Assembly (NCBI GenBank): GCA_003160755.1 | Contig: QEXZ01000115.1 | Coordinates: 1-5,195 of the forward strand | DNA: 5,195 nucleotides | DNA from: Methanomicrobiales archaeon | GTDB lineage: Archaea; Halobacteriota; Syntropharchaeia; Alkanophagales; Methanospirareceae | Direction of reading: 5' to 3' | Shown: piece by piece, positions 1 to 5,195 of the stretch | Layout of the letters: each line of letters begins with the position of its first letter | Numbering within the stretch: position 1 is the stretch's first letter | Made by a program: the position numbers and the translations under genes | The notes under the pieces: generated by a model | The model's input: only the letters and a program-made list of their open reading frames with translations | What the model was told of the DNA's origin: nothing | Databases searched by the model: none

Positions 1-1110
1 AATTTAGAGCAGGTTGACCGCAGCATACTGCTGTGGCGGAGTTTCACGCAGTGGATAGGAGGAATGGGCGTGATTTTGCTTTTTATTGCGATACTACCAA
101 CTTTCGGCATTGCCGGCAGTCAGTTATTTGACCGTGAGTTCCCGGGACCAATGTCCGAAAGGATTAGACCAAGAGTTCAGGTAACCGCGAGAATGCTGTG
201 GTCCATCTACGTGATTTTGACCGGCGCAGAGATTTTAGCGCTTTTTTATGCCGCGAAAATGCCCCTGTATCACGCCTTTTGCACCGCGTTCTGCACGATG
301 CCCACCGGCGGGTTCTCGCCACTGGCGAATAATATCGCAGGTTACGCAAACCCAATAGCAGAGTTAATTATAGCCGTGTTCATGTTTCTTGCAGGCATGA
401 ACTTCATTTTGCACTATTCGCTAATACGAAAACCCGGAAGGGTAATAGCAAACAAGGAGTTTCAGGTCTACTGCTTGCTTCTTTTAGCTGCTATCTCTAT
501 AATAACTGCTGATTTGTATATTCACTATTATCAGTTCGGGTCGTCCGGTTCTATACAGGAAGCATTTCGTTACGGAGGATTTCAGGCTATTTCCTTCATG
601 ACCACCTCAGGATTCACAACCGCCGACTTCGATGCCTGGAGTCATTTATCCAAAATCATTTTGTTCGGTCTGATGTTCATCGGAGCATGTGGTGGGTCAA
701 CCGGAGGAAGCATTAAGGTCATCAGGATATACGTTTTGCTAAAATATTTCAAACAGAGGATTCGTAAAATTCTGTACCCGCATGCGATTTTTGTGCTGAA
801 GACAGGGAGAAAGCCCATTTCTGATGACATCATACAAGGGATTATCGCCTTTTTTATCTCGTATATTCTGATATTTGTGGTCTGCTCGATTGCAATGAGT
901 GCGGTAGCCCCCGGATTTGATATGATAAGCGCAGCATCTTCGGTAGCGGCGACACTGGGAAACGTTGGACCCGGTTTTGGTCTTGTATCGGCTAATTATG
1001 CATCTGTTCCTATCCTGGGAAAACTCATCTTGTCTTTTTGCATGTGGGCAGGGCGGCTGGAGTTATTTACTGTTTTGGTTCTGCTGACACCGGCGTTTTG
1101 GAAAGGTTAA
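1..1110 (+). CDS. trkH: TrkH-family potassium uptake membrane subunit, 5'-truncated by window edge
   Basis: Membrane pore subunit of a Trk/Ktr potassium uptake system, which conducts K+ across the cytoplasmic membrane when gated by a cytosolic RCK (TrkA) ring. The frame is open from base 1, so the ATG at 64 is internal: codons upstream of it read WRSFTQWIGGMGV, a family signature. The 369 visible residues lack roughly the first 110-120 (first membrane pair and first pore loop), judged from the usual length near 480. Three of the four pore loops with their filter glycines are visible: TMPTGGFS (residues 99-106), MTTSGFTT (200-207) and ATLGNVGPG (317-325). The conserved GACGGSTGGSIK stretch is at 228-239, and the C-terminus RLELFTVLVLLTPAFW is typical. 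Hydrophobic helices flank each loop, and the basic loop KQRIRK at about 251-256 should be cytosolic. The end is intact (TAA). It converges on trkA. KtrB is the alternative family name, but the long C-terminal part and filter set favour TrkH. Confidence 0.93.
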   Translation, partial: NLEQVDRSILLWRSFTQWIGGMGVILLFIAILPTFGIAGSQLFDREFPGPMSERIRPRVQVTARMLWSIYVILTGAEILALFYAAKMPLYHAFCTAFCTMPTGGFSPLANNIAGYANPIAELIIAVFMFLAGMNFILHYSLIRKPGRVIANKEFQVYCLLLLAAISIITADLYIHYYQFGSSGSIQEAFRYGGFQAISFMTTSGFTTADFDAWSHLSKIILFGLMFIGACGGSTGGSIKVIRIYVLLKYFKQRIRKILYPHAIFVLKTGRKPISDDIIQGIIAFFISYILIFVVCSIAMSAVAPGFDMISAASSVAATLGNVGPGFGLVSANYASVPILGKLILSFCMWAGRLELFTVLVLLTPAFWKG

Positions 1111-1119
1111 ACACGGGCG

Positions 1120-1138
1120 TTTAGTTTTTTCCTCATTT
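1120..1138 (+). terminator. T-rich probable terminator of trkH
   Basis: Ten bases after the trkH stop the + strand reads TTTAGTTTTTTCCTCATTT. Archaeal RNA polymerase commonly terminates at short T-runs in the non-template strand without needing a hairpin, so this is the likely end of the trkH transcript. There is no strong GC hairpin before it. Assignment rests on base composition and position only. Confidence 0.45.
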
Positions 1139-1155
1139 CAGAAAACGTATTTGTA

Positions 1156-1299
1156 TAGCTAATGCAAAAAACCACGAGATTTCACAAGATTAACACGAGA
1201 ATTTTAGGTTATTAAGGATAGAATATCGGATAGTGTACTGAAAACAGATTCCTATTATTGTTCTCTCGTGGAAATCTGTGTAATCTTGTGGTTAGCTAA
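1156..1299. repeat. Long imperfect inverted repeat with tandem CACGAGATT-like units
   Basis: The left arm (about 1170-1203) contains three direct near-copies of a 9-mer spaced 10-11 bases apart: CACGAGATT (1173-1181), CACAAGATT (1183-1191) and CACGAGAAT (1194-1202). The right arm (1261-1293) is the approximate reverse complement. CCACGAGATT pairs with AATCTTGTGG (1282-1291) through one G-U wobble, CACGAGAA pairs with TTCTCTCGTG (1261-1270) with a bulge, and the middle unit pairs with a one-base bulge. Outside both arms sits the self-complementary TAGCTAA (1156-1162 and 1293-1299). The loop is about 59 bases. Similar CACAGATT/CACGAGATT intergenic repeats are, from memory, scattered through many prokaryotic genomes; no function is established here. 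A role in ending or protecting the two converging transcripts, or a small non-autonomous repeat element, are both possible. Confidence 0.75.
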
Positions 1300-1318
1300 A
1301 CAACAGAAAACAAACTTT
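1297..1318 (-). terminator. T-rich probable terminator of trkA
   Basis: Directly after the trkA stop codon the minus strand is T-rich, reading AAAGTTTGTTTTCTGTTGTTTA. Clustered T-runs of 3-4 right after a stop codon fit archaeal intrinsic termination. The inverted repeat begins immediately beyond it and could reinforce termination. This is inferred from composition and position. Confidence 0.4.
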
Positions 1319-1969
1319 TCACGGAGCAAAAAGTGAACTTATCTTCTCCACGTTCTTTGCCTTCGTAAATACGGTTATGAGGTCCTGCGTTTTAATGATT
1401 GTATCGCCTGTTGGCAGTAGTATATCGCCATTTCGTTCTATCGCCACGATTATCCCGTCTTTTATACGTAACTTCGATAGCTTCTGCCCCACGGCATGCG
1501 ATTGCTCTGATACAACAACCTCGAATACCTCCGCTTTTCCTCCACTTACGGTAAGAAAATCTTTTATCCTCGGTCGTTTCACCGAAAAATACAGATGATT
1601 CGCAACGGTCATGTCAGGATTTTCAAACAGAAAGATCTCTGCTTCCTTGAACATCTCCACGTGCTCTTCCTGATTCACCACTGCAATGGTTCTTTTTGTG
1701 CCCAGTCCTTTTGCCGTCAGACACATCATCAAATTAGCAGCATCGTCAGAAGTAGTAGCGATGAGTGCGTTTGCTCTGCTCGCTTCTGCCTCCTCCAGGG
1801 TTGATTTCTCTGTTGCGTCACCGACAATCATTAAAACATCGTATTTGCTCGCTATCTCCCCGCACCTTTTCTCATCCTGGTCTATGACAACCACGTCATT
1901 CTTGTTCTTCGTAGCGATGTCCACCAGATTTTTTCCTATCCCACCTAACCCCACTATTATCAGATACAC
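1319..1969 (-). CDS. trkA: TrkA, NAD-binding RCK regulatory subunit of potassium uptake
   Basis: Soluble regulatory subunit that assembles as an RCK ring under a TrkH/KtrB pore and gates K+ flux in response to bound nucleotide. The protein is 216 residues, the single-unit (RCK_N plus RCK_C) size common in archaea, not the doubled size of E. coli TrkA. RCK_N is a Rossmann fold: dinucleotide motif GLGGIG at residues 7-12, the acidic residue ending strand 2 at D30 (VVVIDQD), and GDAT at 50-53. RCK_C spans roughly residues 130-216 and includes KDFLTV and the LITVFTK strand near the end. The start is a GTG at 1967-1969, giving MYLIIVG as in the family. It is preceded by a strong AGAGGTG Shine-Dalgarno with a 6-base spacer. 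An in-frame GTG at 1976-1978 would add three residues but overlaps that site. The gene follows alaS on the same strand and converges with its presumed partner trkH. Confidence 0.92.
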   Translation of the reverse strand: MYLIIVGLGGIGKNLVDIATKNKNDVVVIDQDEKRCGEIASKYDVLMIVGDATEKSTLEEAEASRANALIATTSDDAANLMMCLTAKGLGTKRTIAVVNQEEHVEMFKEAEIFLFENPDMTVANHLYFSVKRPRIKDFLTVSGGKAEVFEVVVSEQSHAVGQKLSKLRIKDGIIVAIERNGDILLPTGDTIIKTQDLITVFTKAKNVEKISSLFAP

Positions 1970-1975
1970 ACTGGG

Positions 1976-1981
1976 CACCTC
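1976..1981 (-). promoter_or_regulatory. Shine-Dalgarno site that decides the trkA start
   Basis: The minus strand reads GAGGTG, a perfect match to the archaeal anti-Shine-Dalgarno core CACCTC, then six bases CCCAGT before GTG at 1969-1967. The upstream candidate GTG (1978-1976) is part of this site, and the best site for it would be the weaker AAAGGA. This favours the shorter protein. Confidence 0.7.
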
Positions 1982-2014
1982 TTTATCCTTTTGCTTTTCT
2001 TTTATTACTTTCTT

Positions 2015-4819
2015 TTATAATATCATTTTCTCTTTTTTCTTTAATTTCGCTTCTATAAATCTCAATCCCTCCTCACGGGCTTCTCCTACCATTTCCACTC
2101 TCTCCCCACCGCCCTGTGCGATCATCGCGGTTCCACCACCCCCCCCTCCGAGCTTCTTGTAAACAGGCTTTCCCCACTCAGAAGCATTTATCTTATTACT
2201 CAAATTAGACGGAACTGCGGAAATGACAGATGAGCGATTCTCCATCCTGTTAAGGAGCATCGTAGGGTAACCTTCTTCTACGAGCTGTGATGCAATTTTC
2301 CTCAGCTCTTTTGTATCTGCGGTTGGTAATATTTCGTCAATAACTTTTATATCAGGGCTAATCTCTTTTGCTTTTCCCTTCAATCGGTCGAGTTCTAACT
2401 CCGCAATCTCACCTCTCAATCTCTCGTTCTCCTTCCGCAACTGTTTCCATTCATCAAAGAACCTTTCAACCGCGGAAGGCAATTTGTCATGAGGCACTCT
2501 TAACACAGAAGCAGATTCCCTTATCAGCTCTTCACGCGCCTGCATCGCCTCAACTGCCGCCTCCCCTGCGGAATACTCTATTCGCTCGATACCGTCCTGT
2601 ATCCGTTCAGTACGCAGTATTTTTATCGGACCGACCTCGCCCGTCTTTGAACAGTGCGTTCCCGCGCATGCCTGCACGTCATCATCCGCGCCTATACGCA
2701 CGATTCGTATTTTCTTGCCCGGGGGAACGCCGCCCTGGTAAATATCGAAACCGTATTTCCGCTCAGCTTCGTTTCTGTCCTCAAATCTCGCTATTATGTC
2801 CTTGTTTTCCATAACCATCCTGTTTGCAAGCATCTCTATCTCTCTTCGCTCAGTATTCGAGATTCTCTTGAAATGTGTGATGTCAATTCTCGCACGTTTT
2901 TCGCCTTTCTGCGCTCCTGCCTGCCATACATGCTCCCCCAGCACTTTTCTCGCCGCACATACTACGATATGCGTTGCCGAGTGGTGCCTCGTGTGAGCGA
3001 TTCGTCGCTCCACGTCTACGTGGCCGGATACCACTGCGCCTTTACTTATCCCGCCGTTCTCTATTTTATGCAGGATAACGCCGTCCATTTCCTGCACGTC
3101 CAGCACGTTCAATGCCCTGCTCTCGTCTTTAAGCGTTAAAACGCCCGTATCAGCAGGTTGACCGCCACCTTCGGGAAAAAATAGCGTCCTGTCTAATACG
3201 ACCGAATCATCAATCACATCCAGAACCGTCGCTTCGAACTCCACTGCCGAAGGTTTTTCGTAATACAATTTTTTGGTCGCTGGAATGGTCTTCGTTTTTT
3301 CTTTCATTTCTTCTACAAAAGGTTCCACATCCTCGTTCTTCTCCTTCTCCTTTTCCGCCCCGCTGTGCATACTTGCAACGAGCGAATAAAAATTTTCAGG
3401 GATATCTACTTGTACAATGCCTGCTTCCTGCTCGGTGGCTACCTCTTTTACAAACTCCGGCGGTAGTCCATGTGTATCGTATAGATTAATTAACGTATCG
3501 AGAGGTATTTTTTTCTCGCCTTTTTGTTTCCATTCCCGTGCCTTCTGCCTTACTATTCTCTCGCCTTTCGAAAGTGTTTCACCATATCTCCTGTGCTCCA
3601 GCGACACTATTTCAACCACCCTATCCACGGCATTCTCCAATTCCGGGAAAGAACGCCTGAGTGTTTTTATTTGCGTGAGTATTATGTCATCCAATGGCAT
3701 TTCTATACCCAGCGCTTTTAACATCCTGAAAGCCCTCCTCAAAACCAGTCTTACCAGGTATCCCTCTTTCGCATTAGAAGGCACGATACCATCGGCAAGC
3801 ATGAACGCCAGGCATTTGCTATGGTCTGCAACCGCGTAGATTGATTCCATCGGCTTGAGGATATTCTTGATAAATTCAGGTGAAATACTCAGCCTCTTTG
3901 CTATTTCTCCACTGCTCATTGTTCCCGATAAGCTCGCTATTTTCGTCATCGTATCGCTATGTTTCTCCATTGGATGCTCGATTCCCGCTGCATCTACCAG
4001 TTCGTTTATTATGCCGGGGAATATCGCATCATAGACGGTGGGGGTGCCTTTGGAAGCCCATACGAATCGTTCCAAGCCATAGCCCGTATCCACGATGTAC
4101 GTGTCCATTTTATTATAACGCTGCCCGTTTAGGCTTATATCCCCATCACCACGCGGGGAAAGTTTGAGGTCCATAAAAACAAGCGTAGCGAGTTCTAATC
4201 CGTTTGTGATGACTTCAAGACAGGGTCCCGCATTGCCGCCGCCCACCCACGGCGCTTCCTTATACGTTATGCTGTTCATATCCACACCAAGTTGCCGCAG
4301 AAATCCATCGCAATACTCCACGGTCTCATTCTTCCAGTATGTTTCCTCCTCGCCTCTCTTATTGAAGGCATGATGCCCCATCATCTCGAACATGGTTAGG
4401 TGGCGACCGGTTTTTCCGATGGATTCAAGGTCTTCGAGTCTTATGCAGGGTTGCGAGATGACGAGCGGATTTGCAGGCGGTGCGACTTTGCCCGATGTCA
4501 CAAGCGGTTGAAAATTTGCGATTGATGCGATGTTAAGGTAAATATCGTCTCGCCACCGTGCTACAACCGGATACCGCTTCATTCTCGTGTGCTTGTGTGA
4601 GCAATGCTCAAAGAAAGACAGAAAAGCTTCTCTCACCTCTTCCACGCTTCGCTCGTCGAAAATAGGCCTGCCTATAAACGAATAAATTTCACAGGGGGCG
4701 TCACCACATATATTTCTGTCTTTGTCACGAGTCCAGAAGTGCGAGCCGCAGTTATTGCATTTTTTCCTTATGAATCCTTCCTCCTTGAAGTATTCTATGT
4801 CGTATTCTTCGCTATCCAT
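2015..4819 (-). CDS. alaS: Alanyl-tRNA synthetase, archaeal type, full length
   Basis: Cytosolic class II synthetase that charges tRNA-Ala and clears mischarged Ser/Gly. It has 934 residues, in the normal archaeal range of about 900-930. An archaeal N-terminal zinc motif uses C21, C24, C38 and C43 and is followed by FIGRP. The catalytic core has ARWRDD (87-92), motif 2 in GRHLTMFEMMGHHAF (138-152), GGGNAGP (193-199) and motif 3 DTGYGLER (244-251). N349 (PSNAKEGY) and D448 (LYDTHG) match the pair that reads the G3-U70 identity base pair (N303/D400 in E. coli). A charged Lys/Glu-rich linker at about 489-520 precedes the editing domain, whose zinc ligands are intact: H613/H617 (HSATH) and C718/H722 (CAGTH). 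A predicted coiled coil lies at about 765-820, and the C-terminal DHHA1 glycine motif has six glycines, 891-896. The ATG has GAGG seven bases upstream. It is divergent from endA. No T-run separates it from trkA downstream, so co-transcription is likely. Confidence 0.98.
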   Translation of the reverse strand: MDSEEYDIEYFKEEGFIRKKCNNCGSHFWTRDKDRNICGDAPCEIYSFIGRPIFDERSVEEVREAFLSFFEHCSHKHTRMKRYPVVARWRDDIYLNIASIANFQPLVTSGKVAPPANPLVISQPCIRLEDLESIGKTGRHLTMFEMMGHHAFNKRGEEETYWKNETVEYCDGFLRQLGVDMNSITYKEAPWVGGGNAGPCLEVITNGLELATLVFMDLKLSPRGDGDISLNGQRYNKMDTYIVDTGYGLERFVWASKGTPTVYDAIFPGIINELVDAAGIEHPMEKHSDTMTKIASLSGTMSSGEIAKRLSISPEFIKNILKPMESIYAVADHSKCLAFMLADGIVPSNAKEGYLVRLVLRRAFRMLKALGIEMPLDDIILTQIKTLRRSFPELENAVDRVVEIVSLEHRRYGETLSKGERIVRQKAREWKQKGEKKIPLDTLINLYDTHGLPPEFVKEVATEQEAGIVQVDIPENFYSLVASMHSGAEKEKEKNEDVEPFVEEMKEKTKTIPATKKLYYEKPSAVEFEATVLDVIDDSVVLDRTLFFPEGGGQPADTGVLTLKDESRALNVLDVQEMDGVILHKIENGGISKGAVVSGHVDVERRIAHTRHHSATHIVVCAARKVLGEHVWQAGAQKGEKRARIDITHFKRISNTERREIEMLANRMVMENKDIIARFEDRNEAERKYGFDIYQGGVPPGKKIRIVRIGADDDVQACAGTHCSKTGEVGPIKILRTERIQDGIERIEYSAGEAAVEAMQAREELIRESASVLRVPHDKLPSAVERFFDEWKQLRKENERLRGEIAELELDRLKGKAKEISPDIKVIDEILPTADTKELRKIASQLVEEGYPTMLLNRMENRSSVISAVPSNLSNKINASEWGKPVYKKLGGGGGGTAMIAQGGGERVEMVGEAREEGLRFIEAKLKKKEKMIL

Positions 4820-4824
4820 TCTTT

Positions 4825-4830
4825 CGCCTC
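4825..4830 (-). promoter_or_regulatory. Shine-Dalgarno site of alaS
   Basis: The minus strand reads GAGGCG, with GAGG ending seven bases before the ATG at 4819. This supports the alaS start that gives MDSEEYDIEYF ahead of the zinc motif, and implies that the alaS mRNA has a 5' leader, unlike endA across the promoter. Confidence 0.65.
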
Positions 4831-4866
4831 TTCTATCTATTTGCCCATGACTAAACTCCTATTTCT

Positions 4867-4884
4867 TTATTTAAATTTAAATAA
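4867..4884. promoter_or_regulatory. Palindromic AT box, probable shared TATA element for alaS and endA
   Basis: TTATTTAAATTTAAATAA is a perfect 18-bp palindrome between two divergent genes. Archaeal promoters use a TATA box of the TTTAWATA kind centred about 26 bases before the transcription start. On the + strand, TTTATTTAAA (4866-4875) lies about 25 bases before the endA ATG at 4895, so transcription could begin at that codon. On the minus strand the same box would place the alaS start near 4846-4854, giving a leader of about 27-35 bases that contains its GAGG site. No clear purine-rich BRE is visible on either side. The exact start sites are inferred. Confidence 0.6.
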
Positions 4885-4894
4885 GAAAAGTGCG

Positions 4895-5195
4895 ATGCAA
4901 GCAGTACTTTCAGACGGGAAGGTTGTAGTGGCAGGGTCAGGAGCAGAAGCAGAAACAGATATCCTTGCAAAAGGATATGGCAGGAAAAAAGGGAAGATAG
5001 AGCTATCGCTGGAAGAAGCGGCTTTTTTGCTCGAAACGGGAAAGCTACAAATAAAAGACGAAGCAGGAAAGGAACTGAATCTTGACGGGTTCTTAGAGCA
5101 TGCGTTAGACGTCTCACCAAAGTTCGTGTTGCGTTACCTCATCTATACCGATTTGAAGGAGCGGGGCTATGCCGTGCAGCCAGGTGGAGTTGATT
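4895..5195 (+). CDS. endA: tRNA-intron (splicing) endonuclease EndA, 3'-truncated by window edge
   Basis: Archaeal RNA endonuclease that cuts bulge-helix-bulge structures to remove introns from pre-tRNAs, leaving 2',3'-cyclic phosphate ends for ligation. The visible 100 residues cover the N-terminal domain and the start of the catalytic domain. AVLSDGKVVV opens as in homologues (MjEndA has LLDGDRVIV). The core signature YGRKKGKIELSLEEAAFLL is at residues 28-46, followed by ETGKLQI, then the catalytic-domain entry FVLRYLIYTDLKERGYAV at 77-94. The catalytic Tyr, His and Lys lie beyond the edge, so neither completeness nor subunit architecture (about 180-residue homotetramer versus about 300-350-residue fused homodimer) can be judged. 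The start is ATG 4895, without a Shine-Dalgarno but about 25 bases after an AT box, suggesting a leaderless mRNA. An in-frame ATG at 4847 would add 16 residues encoded by the promoter AT box and is unlikely. Confidence 0.92.
   Translation, partial: MQAVLSDGKVVVAGSGAEAETDILAKGYGRKKGKIELSLEEAAFLLETGKLQIKDEAGKELNLDGFLEHALDVSPKFVLRYLIYTDLKERGYAVQPGGVD

Noticed and set aside
64..66. ATG at 64 as the trkH start
   Set aside because: The frame is open to base 1, and the upstream codons encode the conserved WRSFTQWIGG motif, so the true start is outside the window.
1111..1318. Possible CRISPR remnant or tRNA-like gene in the intergenic repeat region
   Set aside because: The repeat units are only about 9 bases, without unique spacers of CRISPR size, and no cloverleaf or T-loop GTTCRA motif is present.
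1686..2162. 158-codon + strand frame across the trkA-alaS junction, rich in Ser/Phe and ending in a proline run
   Set aside because: Its composition is what the reverse complement of Lys/Glu/Gly-rich coding sequence gives; the proline run is the antisense of the AlaRS six-glycine motif. It is opposite two clear genes.
2654..3139. 161-codon open frame on the + strand inside alaS
   Set aside because: It is fully antisense to the AlaRS editing domain with intact zinc motifs, encodes no recognisable domain, and lacks a ribosome site. It is a shadow of the coding strand.
4847..4849. ATG at 4847 as the endA start
   Set aside because: It is in frame but lies upstream of the likely TATA element, has no Shine-Dalgarno, and the extra residues have no counterpart in EndA homologues I know.
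4851..5120. 89-codon minus-strand frame opposite endA, leucine-rich and looking like a membrane peptide
   Set aside because: It is antisense to conserved EndA sequence, runs through the shared promoter box, and its hydrophobicity follows from reading Glu/Lys codons backwards.
1..5195. A novel defence, mobile or biosynthetic system
   Set aside because: All four genes are recognisable housekeeping families with intact motifs in the visible portions; nothing resembling transposases, integrases, toxins or unfamiliar ORFs remains unexplained.

Overview
The window looks like a chromosomal segment from a euryarchaeon. The evidence is an archaeal-type alanyl-tRNA synthetase with an N-terminal four-cysteine zinc motif, an archaeal homing-free tRNA-splicing endonuclease (EndA), GAGG-type ribosome binding sites mixed with an apparently leaderless gene, and TATA-like AT boxes instead of -35/-10 promoters. 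The style is compatible with methanogen or ANME-related lineages, but that placement is only an impression; the domain-level assignment is much firmer.

Layout, left to right. Positions 1-1110 (+) hold the C-terminal three quarters of a TrkH-family potassium transporter membrane subunit, cut by the left edge. Positions 1111-1318 are a convergent intergenic region. It has T-rich probable terminators at both ends and, between them, a long imperfect inverted repeat whose arms are built from short CACGAGATT-like units. Positions 1319-1969 (-) encode TrkA, the cytosolic NAD-binding regulatory subunit matching TrkH, on the opposite strand. Positions 2015-4819 (-) encode full-length AlaRS, with all catalytic, tRNA-identity and editing motifs present. 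Positions 4820-4894 are a divergent promoter region centred on a perfect 18-bp AT palindrome. From 4895 to the right edge (+) lies the N-terminal part of tRNA-intron endonuclease EndA.

The genes form two functional pairs: potassium uptake (TrkH channel plus TrkA gate) and tRNA biology (AlaRS and EndA, divergent and sharing a promoter region). trkA lies 45 nt downstream of alaS on the same strand, with no T-run between them, so it is probably read as the tail of an alaS-trkA transcript. Its partner trkH converges on it from the other side.

I found no mobile element, CRISPR array, tRNA/rRNA gene or defence cassette. The genes themselves are ordinary housekeeping genes. The points worth a second look are the intergenic inverted repeat, the palindromic bidirectional TATA element, and the split transcription of the Trk subunits.
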